DNA from: Clostridiales bacterium | Lineage (GTDB): Bacteria > Bacillota > Clostridia > Lachnospirales > Lachnospiraceae | DNA length: 32,154 bases | Reading direction: 5' to 3' | NCBI GenBank assembly: GCA_021204765.1 | Contig: JAJPYU010000235.1 | Location: 1 to 32,154 of the forward strand | In this document: one piece after another, positions 1 to 8,237 of the stretch | How positions within the stretch are numbered: the stretch's first letter is position 1 | Layout of the letters: each line of letters opens with the position of its first letter | Notes under the pieces: model-generated | The model's database searches: none | What the model was told of the DNA's origin: nothing | What the model saw: the letters and a program-made list of their open reading frames with translations, nothing else | Made by a program: the position numbers and the translations under genes

Positions 1-1317
1 TACATATATGATGCTTTCTATAAGTATATAAGGACGGTTTTCACCATTAATAACATTAATTTCCAGGGCCGCTGTTACTTAGACGCCATAAATTATGTTA
101 CCTTACTGCCCCAGGAGTATTTCAATATGAACACCCTGGAGAGCTACGGCCAGGCGAATCTGCTGAAGGGCGGCGTTGTATTTGCGGATTATGTGACGAC
201 AGTCAGTGAGACCTATGCGAAGGAGATACTCAGTATTGATGGCGGCGAGGGACTGGACGGCCTGTTTCGCATGAGATCCTTCCGTACTCAGGGGATATTG
301 AACGGACTGAATTATATGGATCAGGATCCCTCTGCAGACACAAGGATCGCCTGCCGCTTTGATGGCAATATCGCTGCCTATAAGAAAGCAAATAAAGCTG
401 CGCTTCAGACAGAGTTGGGACTGGAGCAAAGGGAAGATGCCTTCCTTATCGGAATGGTATCCCGTCTGACTGACCAGAAAGGTTTTGACCTGGTGGATTA
501 CATTCTGGATGAGATTATGGGTATGGAGAGGGTGCAGATCGTGGTTCTTGGTACCGGTGAGCAACGCTATGAGGATCAGTTCAGATTTTATCAGGGCAAA
601 TATCCCGGCCGTCTGTCGGCGAACATTTTCTATTCCGAGGATATGGCACAGAGGATCTATGCTTCCTGCGATGCTTTCCTCATGCCTTCACTATTTGAAC
701 CATGCGGATTAAGCCAGCTCATGGCCATGCGTTACGGCACTGTGCCGTTAGTACGGGAGACCGGAGGGCTGAAAGATACGGTGGAGCCTTACAATGAGTT
801 TGAGCATACCGGAACCGGTTTCACTTTCCATAATTACAACGCTCATGAGATGCTCTACATGATACGCTATGCGGAGAAGATATTTACTCAATATCCCGAT
901 GAGTGGATGGATATGATCAGGCGTGATATGGAGACTGATTATTCATGGGAGTCGTCATGCAGGAAATATATGGTTCTCTATGAGGCCCTCCTGACTGAGA
1001 CAAAGGAACAAAAAGCCGAGGAGATAAAGAAGCAGAAGGAAGCCGAGGAGGCTGAGAAGAGACGCAGGGAAGAGGAACTGCGCATAAAGATTTTGATGGA
1101 GAAAGAAGCTGCCGGGGCGGCGAAGAAGACAAAAGAAGCCGAGGCCGCAAAAACAAAAAAGAAGGCGGCCGCAGCGAAGCAGACCGGGAAAAAGAAAGCA
1201 GCCGACTCTGCAAAGGCATCTTCTGAGAAGAGTGCCTCCGCAAAGACGGCTGTCGGCGATGCCTCCGCAAAGACGGCTGTTAAGAAGACCTCTGCCAGGA
1301 TAACAGTTAAAAAGTAA
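1..1317 (+). CDS. glgA: Glycogen synthase (GT5), 5'-truncated by the window edge, with a Lys/Ala-rich C-terminal tail
   Basis: Glycogen synthase transfers glucose from ADP-glucose to a growing alpha-1,4-glucan in the cytoplasm. The frame is open from base 1, so 438 residues are visible and the N-terminal ADP-glucose-binding part lies outside the window. Family landmarks are clear: the FQG segment, LLKGGVVFADYVTTVSETY, GILNGLNY, SRLTDQKGFD (substrate-binding Lys), LGTGEQRYE, and SLFEPCGLSQLMAMRYGT followed by ETGGLKDTVEPY. Two oddities stand out. The segment that reads T-(V/I)-H-N in typical bacterial GlgA reads TINN here, so the conserved His is Asn. After the catalytic domain (from about base 992) there is a tail of about 108 residues, first a charged K/E/R coiled-coil-like stretch, then Lys/Ala/Ser/Thr-rich sequence. 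The last 11 bases overlap the convergent DUF5688 gene. The family call is firm; the effect of the His loss and the tail is unknown. Confidence 0.93.
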   Translation, partial: YIYDAFYKYIRTVFTINNINFQGRCYLDAINYVTLLPQEYFNMNTLESYGQANLLKGGVVFADYVTTVSETYAKEILSIDGGEGLDGLFRMRSFRTQGILNGLNYMDQDPSADTRIACRFDGNIAAYKKANKAALQTELGLEQREDAFLIGMVSRLTDQKGFDLVDYILDEIMGMERVQIVVLGTGEQRYEDQFRFYQGKYPGRLSANIFYSEDMAQRIYASCDAFLMPSLFEPCGLSQLMAMRYGTVPLVRETGGLKDTVEPYNEFEHTGTGFTFHNYNAHEMLYMIRYAEKIFTQYPDEWMDMIRRDMETDYSWESSCRKYMVLYEALLTETKEQKAEEIKKQKEAEEAEKRRREEELRIKILMEKEAAGAAKKTKEAEAAKTKKKAAAAKQTGKKKAADSAKASSEKSASAKTAVGDASAKTAVKKTSARITVKK

Positions 1318-2206
1318 TCGCATTCTCCCTGCGGGAGTAATAGTAGGCGTGATCCGCCAGAATGTCCTCATTTTCCACATGACCGGCATTGACCTCGCTT
1401 ACCATCTTTGAGAAGTCAGCAAGCCTGTCATCTGATGCAGTGGGCACCAGGATCACTTCGTGTATGCTGCTGGGCAGGATATAGAAGTCTGCCTGGAATT
1501 TGTCGGCGTAAGAGCTGATGAGTTCGGTGTATACCATGTTGGCAGCACCGAAATAGTCCCTGTTATTGGTAAGCACATACATGGGATAAAGGGGATCGTC
1601 AGGTATTGGCACAGTGGGGTAATCCGGCAGTGAAGCCAGATCATGCATCAGGGAGCTCATTTGCCTGAGCCTGGGCGGCATAAGACGAATGGTATTCACT
1701 TTAGCTGTCTCATAGAGGGTATCGGGGTGTTGTTCCCATATCATCATGTGAGCATTCCTCACCATTATGGAGGCGTTCCCTATGTCAGAATCCACAGGGA
1801 AGACGCCGACGAAGACAACAGACAGATCCAGGTAGTCAATGTGCGGGACATCTGTCAGGAACTCCGCATTTTTTTCGCGGTTGATGAGCTTCATGACAAT
1901 GCGGCTTTTCACCTTTTCATAATCGGTAAAAAAGTCCACATTAATCCTGCCGGTAGCTCGATTTCTCTCATACTGGGCTATGATATCCCGATAGACTGCG
2001 GCAAAACTGCTTCCCTTATTAAGCGTACGGTAATAGTAATCCAGATACAGGGCCGGACCGATATTCACCCCGCCCTCAAGGATGACGAGGCCGTCCATAA
2101 AATCACCGTTATTGCGGTATACCCTTTGAACTGTGATCTTTTTAGGATTTGGGATGTCCTCAGCCAGACGTGCGAGAACCATTTCTTTAAATATTTCATA
2201 TTGCAT
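1307..2206 (-). CDS. DUF5688 family protein (function unknown)
   Basis: A 299-residue cytoplasmic-looking protein with no signal peptide or membrane segment. I recognise the DUF5688 family, common in Lachnospiraceae, from the C-terminal pattern PMYVLTNNRDYFGAAN followed by DFYILPSSIHEVILVP and from the N-terminal layout. No catalytic motif can be pointed to and no function is assigned. The start at 2206 (MQYEIFKEMV) has no convincing Shine-Dalgarno sequence in front of it. A plausible promoter precedes it on the minus strand: TTGAAA (2266-2261), 17-bp spacer, TACCAT (2243-2238). It is transcribed toward glgA and the two coding ends overlap by 11 bp, leaving no room for a shared terminator between them. 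Confidence 0.85.
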   Translation of the reverse strand: MQYEIFKEMVLARLAEDIPNPKKITVQRVYRNNGDFMDGLVILEGGVNIGPALYLDYYYRTLNKGSSFAAVYRDIIAQYERNRATGRINVDFFTDYEKVKSRIVMKLINREKNAEFLTDVPHIDYLDLSVVFVGVFPVDSDIGNASIMVRNAHMMIWEQHPDTLYETAKVNTIRLMPPRLRQMSSLMHDLASLPDYPTVPIPDDPLYPMYVLTNNRDYFGAANMVYTELISSYADKFQADFYILPSSIHEVILVPTASDDRLADFSKMVSEVNAGHVENEDILADHAYYYSRRENAITF

Positions 2207-2274
2207 ATGCAGCCGGGGGTGAAATGGCTGTGGGGAAATGGTAACACTTATTCACGGATATTTCAAGATGAAGT

Positions 2275-2303
2275 TTGCAATATATTCCCGGAAATGATAA
2301 AAT
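2275..2303 (+). promoter_or_regulatory. Sigma-A-type promoter for rsmE
   Basis: TTGCAA at 2275-2280, a 17-bp spacer, and TAAAAT at 2298-2303, about 70 bp upstream of the rsmE start. It is divergent from the DUF5688 promoter. Identified by consensus only. Confidence 0.55.
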
Positions 2304-2371
2304 AAAATGTAATGTGCGAAAAGCGCGGAGATTTTTTTCAAGCTGATATATACATATGCCGGGAGAAATGC

Positions 2372-3106
2372 ATGCAGCAGTTTTTTATAGAGGATGAACA
2401 GATAGGGAAAGAATATGTCACCATCACAGGCGGTGATGTGAACCACATCAAAAACGTGCTGCGTATGCGGCCCGGGGAGCGGATACGCGTGAGCTCTGCC
2501 GGAGGACAGAATTTCTTTTGCGAGATAGCTGAGATAGGCCGGGATTTCGTTCAGGCAGACATTATTGATGAGAATGCGCCGGACACAGAGCTGGCCTCGC
2601 GGATATATCTTTTCCAGGCATTGCCCAAGGGTGACCGCATGGATTATGTGGTGCAGAAGTCTGTGGAGCTGGGTGTGTATGAGATCATACCGGTAGCCAT
2701 GAAGTACTGCGTGGTAAGGCTGGATGAGAAACGCGCTGAAAAGAAAGTAGCGCGCTGGCAGGCCATAGCCGAGAATGCAGCTAAGCAGGCAAAAAGAAGC
2801 ATTGTCCCGGAGGTTAGGCCGGTGATGTCCTATGGGGAGGCTATTAGCTATGCAGGGGAATGTGATGTGCGGCTTGTGCCTTACGAAAATGAAAAGAGAA
2901 TGACCGCCACAGCGGAGGCACTGGAGAAGCTGGTACCGGGAAAGTCCGTCAGTGTGATCATAGGGCCTGAGGGTGGATTCTCGCCGGAAGAGATAGCAGC
3001 CGTCCGGGAAAGCATGGATGTTATTTCATTGGGGCGCAGGATCCTTCGCACTGATACGGCAGCGGTCTGCGCAATGAGCGCAGTAATGATGCATTTGGAG
3101 GAGTGA
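2372..3106 (+). CDS. rsmE: 16S rRNA (uracil(1498)-N(3))-methyltransferase
   Basis: RsmE methylates N3 of U1498 in 16S rRNA using S-adenosylmethionine; it is a SPOUT-fold enzyme. The 244-residue protein begins MQQFFIEDEQI, the typical start of the family, which has an N-terminal PUA-like domain. The C-terminal SPOUT knot is visible as VIIGPEGGFSPEE, then SLGRRILRTDTA. I chose ATG 2372 rather than the longer frame from 2312 because GGGAGA lies 5 bases upstream and the extra 20 residues do not resemble the family. The cysteine desulfurase gene starts four bases after its stop, so the two are very probably co-transcribed. Confidence 0.96.
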   Translation: MQQFFIEDEQIGKEYVTITGGDVNHIKNVLRMRPGERIRVSSAGGQNFFCEIAEIGRDFVQADIIDENAPDTELASRIYLFQALPKGDRMDYVVQKSVELGVYEIIPVAMKYCVVRLDEKRAEKKVARWQAIAENAAKQAKRSIVPEVRPVMSYGEAISYAGECDVRLVPYENEKRMTATAEALEKLVPGKSVSVIIGPEGGFSPEEIAAVRESMDVISLGRRILRTDTAAVCAMSAVMMHLEE

Positions 3107-3110
3107 TCGT

Positions 3111-4265
3111 ATGGAAGCTTACCTGGATAATTCGGCGACAACGCCCTGTGCGGCATCCGTAGCGGATATCGTCCGCTGCGTCTCCACGGAGGACTTCGGC
3201 AACCCATCCTCCATGCATATGAAGGGCGTCGAGGCGGAGCGGCATGTCCGTGAGGCGTCTGAAAGGATCGCAAAGACCCTGAGGTGCCAGGCCAGGGAGA
3301 TTGTCTTCACCTCAGGGGGAACTGAGTCCAACAATATGGCCATCATCGGAGCTGCTATGGCGAACAGGCGCCGTGGCATGCATATCATCACCACGTCGGT
3401 GGAGCACCCCTCTGTGAAGAATACCATGAGGTTCCTTGCTGAGCAGGGCTTCGATATCACCTGGCTGCCGGTGAATGGGTACGGAGAGATATCTCCTGAC
3501 GACCTGTCTGCGGCGCTGCGCAACGACACCATCCTGGTCTCCATCATGATGGTGAATAACGAGATCGGTGCGCTGGAGCCGGCAGCTGAGGCCGGGAGGA
3601 TCATCCATGCGAAAAGTCCTGACATTCTTTTCCACGTGGATGCCATTCAGGCTTACGGAAAATTCCGGATTGCCCCGAAATCCATGAATATTGACCTGCT
3701 TTCGGTCAGCGGTCATAAGATACATGGGCCGAAAGGAGTGGGATTCCTCTATATAAGGGACAGGGCAAAGATACGTCCCATAATCTTCGGCGGGGGACAG
3801 CAGAGGAATATGCGCTCAGGTACGATAAATGCTCCGGGAATAGCGGGACTGGGGGAAGCCGCAAAAGAGATATATGAGGATTTCGACGAGCGCATTGACA
3901 GGATGTATGGACTAAAGGCTCATCTGGCGGCCCGTCTGGCTGCTCTGGATGATGTGCAGATAAACGGCCGCACTGACAGGCAGAGCGCCCCCCATATAGT
4001 GAGTGCCAGCTTTCCGGGAGTGCGGAGTGAGGTGCTGCTTCACGCTCTTGAGGAGAAAAAGATATACGTCTCCGCCGGCAGCGCCTGCGCTTCCAATCAC
4101 CCGGCAGACGGTACCACACTTCCTGCCATAGGGCTTGACAAGGCTCATCAGGAGTCCACGCTGAGATTTTCCATGAGCATACACACTACGCAGGAAGAAA
4201 TCGATTATGCGGTGGATGCGACAGCGGAACTGCTTCCGCTGCTCAGAAGATACAGAAGGCATTGA
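3111..4265 (+). CDS. Cysteine desulfurase (NifS/IscS type), probable sulfur donor for ThiI
   Basis: A PLP enzyme that takes sulfur from cysteine as a protein persulfide. The 384-residue sequence starts MEAYLDNSATTP, contains FTSGGTESNNMAI, HVDAIQAYGK, the PLP lysine in SGHKIHGPKG (about residue 203) and the active-site cysteine loop SAGSACAS (about residue 324). A good ribosome binding site, GGAGGAG, overlaps the end of rsmE. The next gene is thiI with a short gap. In Bacillus subtilis a dedicated desulfurase (NifZ) next to ThiI supplies sulfur for tRNA 4-thiouridine. The same arrangement here suggests this is a ThiI-dedicated enzyme rather than the general Fe-S cluster desulfurase; that assignment is inference from context. 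Confidence 0.94.
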   Translation: MEAYLDNSATTPCAASVADIVRCVSTEDFGNPSSMHMKGVEAERHVREASERIAKTLRCQAREIVFTSGGTESNNMAIIGAAMANRRRGMHIITTSVEHPSVKNTMRFLAEQGFDITWLPVNGYGEISPDDLSAALRNDTILVSIMMVNNEIGALEPAAEAGRIIHAKSPDILFHVDAIQAYGKFRIAPKSMNIDLLSVSGHKIHGPKGVGFLYIRDRAKIRPIIFGGGQQRNMRSGTINAPGIAGLGEAAKEIYEDFDERIDRMYGLKAHLAARLAALDDVQINGRTDRQSAPHIVSASFPGVRSEVLLHALEEKKIYVSAGSACASNHPADGTTLPAIGLDKAHQESTLRFSMSIHTTQEEIDYAVDATAELLPLLRRYRRH

Positions 4266-4334
4266 GTTCATACGATAATCCCACACATGATCAGCAATTA
4301 AATGTATGCTAACATTAGCGCTAAGGAGGAAATT

Positions 4335-5516
4335 ATGTTCCGGGCATTTTTGATAAAATACGGTGAGATAGGGATAAAGGGAAAGAATCGTTACCTCTTT
4401 GAGGAAGCCCTGGTGAGACAGATAAAGCTGGCATTGGGAAAGGTTGAGGGAGATTTTGTCATTTCCACGGAGAGAGGCAGGATCTATGCGGAGGCAAAAG
4501 GCCGCTTTGACTACGATGGTGCCGTGGAGGCACTGCGCCGGGTATTTGGAATTGTTGCCATCTGTCCCATGTGGCAGGTGGATCTGACTGATATGGATCA
4601 GATGAAAAAGGATGTCCTGGCCTATATCGATAGCGTATATCCTGACAAAAATAAGAGCTTCAAGGTCTTCACCAAACGGGCTGACAAGAATTTCCCTCTT
4701 AATTCCCAGGAGATAAATATTGCGTTGGGCGATGTCATCCTCGACACTTATCCGGAAATGCATGTGGATGTCCACAATCCTGAGATAGCCTTAAATGTGG
4801 AACTGCGAAATCGCCTGAATATTTATTCAGAGTCCATTCCGGGTCCCGGCGGTATGCCGGTTGGCACTGCGGGAAAGGCCATGCTGCTCTTATCCGGGGG
4901 CATAGACAGCCCGGTGGCAGGCTTCATGGTCTCAAAGCGAGGCGTCACTATAGAGGCGGTGTACTTCCACGCCCCGCCTTACACCAGCGAAAGAGCAAAG
5001 CAGAAAGTTATAGATCTGGCGGGGATCATCTCCCGATACAGCGGCCCCATAAAGCTCTTTGTGGTGAATTTCACCGATATCCAGCTGGCTATTTACGATA
5101 CCTGTCCCCACGATGAACTTACCATTATAATGCGGCGCTACATGATGAGGATAGCGGAATATTTTGCAAAAAAGGATGATTGCCTGGGTCTTATCACCGG
5201 TGAGAGCATAGGCCAGGTGGCCAGCCAGACCATGAAATCCCTGGCTGCCACAGATGCAGTCTGCACCATGCCGGTCTACAGGCCCCTCATCGCTTTCGAC
5301 AAGCAGGATATCATTGATGTCTCCGAGCGCATTGACACCTACGAGACCTCCATCCTGCCCTATGAGGACTGCTGTACCATTTTCGTGGCAAAGCATCCGG
5401 TGACCAAGCCGAATATCGGGGCTATCCGCCGCTCAGAGCACAGGCTGGAGGGAACGATAGAGGAGCTGATGGAGACAGCGCTTTCCACCACGGAGATCAT
5501 CACGGTGGGGGAGTGA
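4335..5516 (+). CDS. thiI: tRNA 4-thiouridine synthase ThiI (short form without rhodanese domain)
   Basis: ThiI adenylates U8 of tRNA and replaces its oxygen with sulfur; in some bacteria it also serves thiamine thiazole synthesis. The 393-residue protein has the N-terminal YGEIGIKGKNR segment leading into a ferredoxin-like and THUMP region, then the PP-loop LLLSGGIDSPVAGFM (about residue 185). It ends at about the length of the Bacillus form and lacks the C-terminal rhodanese domain of Escherichia coli ThiI, so sulfur must come directly from a desulfurase, presumably the adjacent one. ATG 4335 was chosen because AAGGAGG stands 7 bases upstream; the longer frame from 4302 has no such site. 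A terminator at 5595-5627 follows. Confidence 0.95.
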   Translation: MFRAFLIKYGEIGIKGKNRYLFEEALVRQIKLALGKVEGDFVISTERGRIYAEAKGRFDYDGAVEALRRVFGIVAICPMWQVDLTDMDQMKKDVLAYIDSVYPDKNKSFKVFTKRADKNFPLNSQEINIALGDVILDTYPEMHVDVHNPEIALNVELRNRLNIYSESIPGPGGMPVGTAGKAMLLLSGGIDSPVAGFMVSKRGVTIEAVYFHAPPYTSERAKQKVIDLAGIISRYSGPIKLFVVNFTDIQLAIYDTCPHDELTIIMRRYMMRIAEYFAKKDDCLGLITGESIGQVASQTMKSLAATDAVCTMPVYRPLIAFDKQDIIDVSERIDTYETSILPYEDCCTIFVAKHPVTKPNIGAIRRSEHRLEGTIEELMETALSTTEIITVGE

Positions 5517-5536
5517 GGCAGCCTGATATAATAAAA

Positions 5537-5558
5537 AAGATTGCGCTTGCGCAATCTT
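5537..5558. other. Short perfect hairpin after thiI
   Basis: AAGATTGCG pairs with CGCAATCTT around a CTTG loop (9 bp). It is preceded by an A-rich run, so it can act as a terminator on the minus strand. A smaller 5-bp hairpin with a GTAA loop (GTTGC with GCAAC) follows at about 5572-5585. Confidence 0.6.
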
Positions 5559-5594
5559 CGCGCGCGAGCGGGTTGCGTAAGCAACAATTTCCTT

Positions 5595-5627
5595 TCCGCG
5601 AGCTGCGCATTCTCGCGGAGCGTTTTT
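5595..5627 (+). terminator. Intrinsic terminator of the rsmE-desulfurase-thiI operon
   Basis: TCCGCGAG (5595-5602) pairs with CTCGCGGA (5612-5619) around a 9-nt loop, followed by GCG and TTTTT (5623-5627). The stem is 8 bp and GC-rich, and the position about 80 bases after the thiI stop fits. Confidence 0.75.
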
Positions 5628-5660
5628 ATGTGATAGGAGACGAAGTTTCCTATCACATAA
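5627..5660. terminator. Perfect 12-bp hairpin between opposing terminators
   Basis: TATGTGATAGGA pairs perfectly with TCCTATCACATA around the loop GACGAAGTT. T-runs precede it on the plus strand and, reading the other way, on the minus strand, so it lies between the thiI and HPr terminators and may strengthen either. Confidence 0.6.
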
Positions 5661-5686
5661 AAAAGACACCATCTGCCGCGATGGTG
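5659..5686 (-). terminator. Intrinsic terminator of the HPr-like gene
   Basis: On the minus strand CACCATC pairs with GATGGTG around a 6-nt loop, followed by TC and TTTTTT (complement of the A-run at 5659-5664). It lies about 40 bases after the stop of the minus-strand gene. Confidence 0.8.
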
Positions 5687-5725
5687 CCCCTTAAGATCCG
5701 ATATGCTAAATTGTGATCGTCCGGG

Positions 5726-5959
5726 CTATGCCAGGTATGGGCCAAGCTGCTCGATAATGGCAGCCGTCTCCTCCTCATCGGCGTGGATGGAGAGCTCGAT
5801 GGGCTTTGACAGATCAAGGCTGAATATGCCCAGCATAGACTTCGCGTCAATGACATATCTCCCGGATATCAGGTCGAAATCATTTTCGAACTGTGAAATA
5901 TCCTTTACAAAGCTTTTTACTTTATCAATTGAATTAAGTGATACGAGAACTTTTTTCAT
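5726..5959 (-). CDS. HPr family protein lacking the phospho-histidine
   Basis: A 77-residue protein with the size and pattern of the HPr fold. The regulatory serine region is present (DAKSMLGIFSL, Ser41, matching HPr Ser46). The segment that carries the EIIA/EIIB-phosphorylated His15 in HPr (GLHARPA) reads SIDKVKSF here, with no His. It therefore cannot pass phosphate in the sugar phosphotransferase system. Like Bacillus Crh it could still be Ser-phosphorylated by HPr kinase and act with CcpA, but that is inference. The start has a strong GGAGGT site 8 bases upstream. Its promoter is TTGACA (6048-6043), 17 bp, TAGTAT (6025-6020), and a clear terminator follows. It stands alone, transcribed against thiI and divergent from mtaB. 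Confidence 0.88.
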   Translation of the reverse strand: MKKVLVSLNSIDKVKSFVKDISQFENDFDLISGRYVIDAKSMLGIFSLDLSKPIELSIHADEEETAAIIEQLGPYLA

Positions 5960-6019
5960 AATAATACCTCCGTTAAAAGTCCGTGTCGCGAGTTGCTGTC
6001 CACACAGTGTGTATGGGAT

Positions 6020-6048
6020 ATACTAACTTGAATTCACCTTAATGTCAA
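6020..6048 (-). promoter_or_regulatory. Promoter of the HPr-like gene
   Basis: On the minus strand, consensus TTGACA at 6048-6043, a 17-bp spacer, and TAGTAT at 6025-6020, about 60 bp before the start codon. The -10 region overlaps TATACT on the plus strand, which could belong to mtaB, so the two divergent promoters may compete. Confidence 0.65.
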
Positions 6049-6079
6049 TCTGAACTGTTTAAAGAAAGCGAAAAATTTT

Positions 6080-7441
6080 ATGAAGAAAGCGTCTCTGCAC
6101 AATCTTGGATGTAAGGTAAATGCCTGTGAGACAGAGGCTATGGAACAGCAGCTGATCAGGGCGGGATATGAGATCGTGTCTTTCGGCCATCCTGCGGATG
6201 TCTGCGTGGTAAATACCTGCACCGTGACAAACATCGCCGACCATAAATCCCGGCAGATGCTCCACAAGGCGAGGAAGTCGAATCCGGACGCCATAATAGT
6301 GGCGGTGGGCTGCTATGTCCAGGCTATGGGAGAAGAGCTGCTTCATAACGGCGATGCGGATATCATCATAGGAAATGACAGGAAAGGTGAGCTGATAAGC
6401 CTCATAGAAAAATATGAACAGGAGATGCAGGGCACTGTCGGCACAGCCCCGGCAAAAGGCACAGATGCGCACTCACAGGTCGGCAAAAACAAGTGTAACT
6501 GTTCAGAGATCATAGATATAAATGCACCGGAGCGCCCATTTGAGGAACTGGGAATCACCCACCCCAGTGAGCATACCAGGGCTTTCCTTAAGATCCAGGA
6601 CGGCTGTAACCAGTTCTGCAGTTACTGCGCCATACCATACGCCAGGGGCCGGAACAGGAGCAGGAGGCCGGAGGATGCTTTGGATGAGGCGAAAAGCCTG
6701 GCGGCGGACGGATTTAAGGAGATAGTCTTAACTGGCATTAACCTGAGTGCTTACGGGACCGACCTGATGGGAAATAAGGAAGGCAGACCCCTGCTTGATC
6801 TGATAAAAGGCATCAATGACATAGAAGGGATACAGCGGATACGTCTGGGTTCTCTGGAGCCCCGGATCATCACGGAGGATTTTGTGAGGGAACTGGCATC
6901 CTATGAGAAAGTCTGCCCTCATTTTCATCTGTCACTACAGAGCGGAAGTGACACGGTTTTAAGACGGATGAACCGGCATTACACGGCGGATGGGTATTAT
7001 AGGAAATGTGAGATCATCAGGAATTTTTATGAGCATCCTGCGCTGACGACCGACATTATAGTGGGATTTCCCGGAGAGACTGAAGAGGAGTATGAAAATA
7101 CCTGCGATTTTGCGGGAAAAGTCGGATTTTATCAGATACATGTCTTTAAGTACTCCAGACGGGACGGTACTCCTGCTGCGAAGATGCCAAAGCAGGTTCC
7201 GGGTAAAGTGGCTGCCAGGCGCAGCGTCGGCCTGATCTCGCTTGGTCTCGCATTGGAGGATGAGTTTAAGAAATGGTACAATGGGAAAGTGGTGGAAGTG
7301 CTTTTTGAGGAACCCTTTTTTGAAGAGGGGCGGCAATATTTTACGGGATTTACCCCGGAATATATCAGGGTCCGCTTTTCCTCTGAAGAAGATTTGAGAA
7401 ACCGCATTTTGCCTGTTGTTTTTTCCGATAATATGGTTTAG
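6080..7441 (+). CDS. mtaB: tRNA (N6-threonylcarbamoyladenosine37-C2)-methylthiotransferase
   Basis: MtaB, a radical SAM enzyme with two [4Fe-4S] clusters, adds a methylthio group to t6A37 of ANN-decoding tRNAs. The 453-residue protein shows the N-terminal domain cysteines (LGCKVNA, VVNTCTVT, VAVGCYVQ), the radical SAM triplet in DGCNQFCSYCAIPYARG (about residues 175-190) and a C-terminal TRAM-like region. The N-terminal start MKKASLHNLGCKVN separates it from MiaB and RimO. Only a weak AAAGAAAG lies upstream of ATG 6080. It heads a run of same-strand genes (ireB, ruvX, DUF1292 gene, RNase J gene) with short gaps or overlaps, probably one operon. Confidence 0.94.
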   Translation: MKKASLHNLGCKVNACETEAMEQQLIRAGYEIVSFGHPADVCVVNTCTVTNIADHKSRQMLHKARKSNPDAIIVAVGCYVQAMGEELLHNGDADIIIGNDRKGELISLIEKYEQEMQGTVGTAPAKGTDAHSQVGKNKCNCSEIIDINAPERPFEELGITHPSEHTRAFLKIQDGCNQFCSYCAIPYARGRNRSRRPEDALDEAKSLAADGFKEIVLTGINLSAYGTDLMGNKEGRPLLDLIKGINDIEGIQRIRLGSLEPRIITEDFVRELASYEKVCPHFHLSLQSGSDTVLRRMNRHYTADGYYRKCEIIRNFYEHPALTTDIIVGFPGETEEEYENTCDFAGKVGFYQIHVFKYSRRDGTPAAKMPKQVPGKVAARRSVGLISLGLALEDEFKKWYNGKVVEVLFEEPFFEEGRQYFTGFTPEYIRVRFSSEEDLRNRILPVVFSDNMV

Positions 7442-7487
7442 AATATTTAAGGAATATTGTTTTATTTACATAGATGAGGACATTTGC

Positions 7488-7754
7488 ATGAGAGATTTGG
7501 GAAATACACAGTACTTTAAAGTGGAGAAGGCACCGGAGCTTAAGGTCGGCGAGATCCTGGAGATAGTTTACAAGGCCATGATTGAGAAGGGATACAATCC
7601 GATTAACCAGATAGTGGGATACATCATGTCCGGTGATCCCACTTACATCACCAGCTACAATAATGCACGCTCACTGATCATGAGAGTGGAGAGGGATGAA
7701 CTGGTAGAAGAGGTCCTGACGGATTATGCCAGGAGGCACGGATGGCAGGTATGA
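7488..7754 (+). CDS. ireB: IreB family regulatory phosphoprotein (DUF965)
   Basis: A small cytoplasmic protein of 88 residues. In Enterococcus faecalis IreB is a substrate of the Ser/Thr kinase IreK and influences cephalosporin resistance. The family core GEILEIVYKAMIEKGYNPINQIVGYIMSGDP is present, with ITSYNNARSLI after it; the two Thr phosphorylated in E. faecalis lie near the N-terminus, and here a Thr occurs at NTQYF. ATG 7488 is chosen over the longer frame from 7416 because GAGGA lies 8 bases upstream and MRDLGNTQYFKVE is the usual start. It overlaps ruvX by 13 bp. No IreK-type kinase gene is in the window. Confidence 0.93.
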   Translation: MRDLGNTQYFKVEKAPELKVGEILEIVYKAMIEKGYNPINQIVGYIMSGDPTYITSYNNARSLIMRVERDELVEEVLTDYARRHGWQV

Positions 7755-8182
7755 GGATAATGGGTCTTGATTTCGGTTCTAAGACGGTGGGGGTAGCGGT
7801 AAGCGATCCCTTATTTCTTACTGCCCAGGGTGTGGAGATCATCCGCAGGAAATCAGCGAACAAATTACGCCGGACTTATGCGGAGATCGAGAGACTGGCA
7901 GCGGAGTATGAGGTGGGGAGAATAGTTCTGGGCTATCCGCTCCATTTAAGCGGTGCTGAGGGTGAGCGCTGCGAACTTACAAATGAGTTTAAGGAGAATC
8001 TGGAACGTCGGACAGGGCTTGCAGTGGAACTGGTGGACGAGCGGCTTACCACGGTCATGGCGGACAGAGCCATGGACGAGGCCGGACTGTCATGGGATGA
8101 GCGACAGGAGCAGGTGGATAAGATAGCGGCGGTATTTATACTGCAGGGATATCTTGACGGCAGGGAGAATATTGCAAAGTAA
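7742..8182 (+). CDS. ruvX: Holliday junction resolvase-like / pre-16S rRNA nuclease YqgF
   Basis: YqgF/RuvX has an RNase H-like fold and processes the 5' end of pre-16S rRNA. The 146-residue sequence shows the first catalytic Asp in GLDFGSKTVGVAVSD, then IVLGYPLHLSG and VELVDERLTT, and the late Asp of QVDKIAAVFILQGYLD. AGGAGG at 7731-7736 is 5 bases before ATG 7742; an alternative ATG at 7751 would form an ATGA overlap but is too far from that site. The ireB-ruvX-DUF1292 order is conserved across Firmicutes. Confidence 0.94.
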   Translation: MAGMRIMGLDFGSKTVGVAVSDPLFLTAQGVEIIRRKSANKLRRTYAEIERLAAEYEVGRIVLGYPLHLSGAEGERCELTNEFKENLERRTGLAVELVDERLTTVMADRAMDEAGLSWDERQEQVDKIAAVFILQGYLDGRENIAK

Positions 8183-8237
8183 CAGGATTATCTCCTGAAA
8201 TTTATTTTTTAGTTTTTCGAGAGGGGATCGTAAACAG

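Noticed and set aside
1643..2305. A 220-codon open frame on the plus strand opposite the DUF5688 gene
   Set aside because: Antisense to a recognisable conserved protein, no ribosome binding site and no family-like sequence; treated as a shadow frame.
3912..4775. A 287-codon minus-strand frame across the cysteine desulfurase and thiI
   Set aside because: It runs through the intergenic gap and two well-identified genes on the other strand and resembles no protein family.
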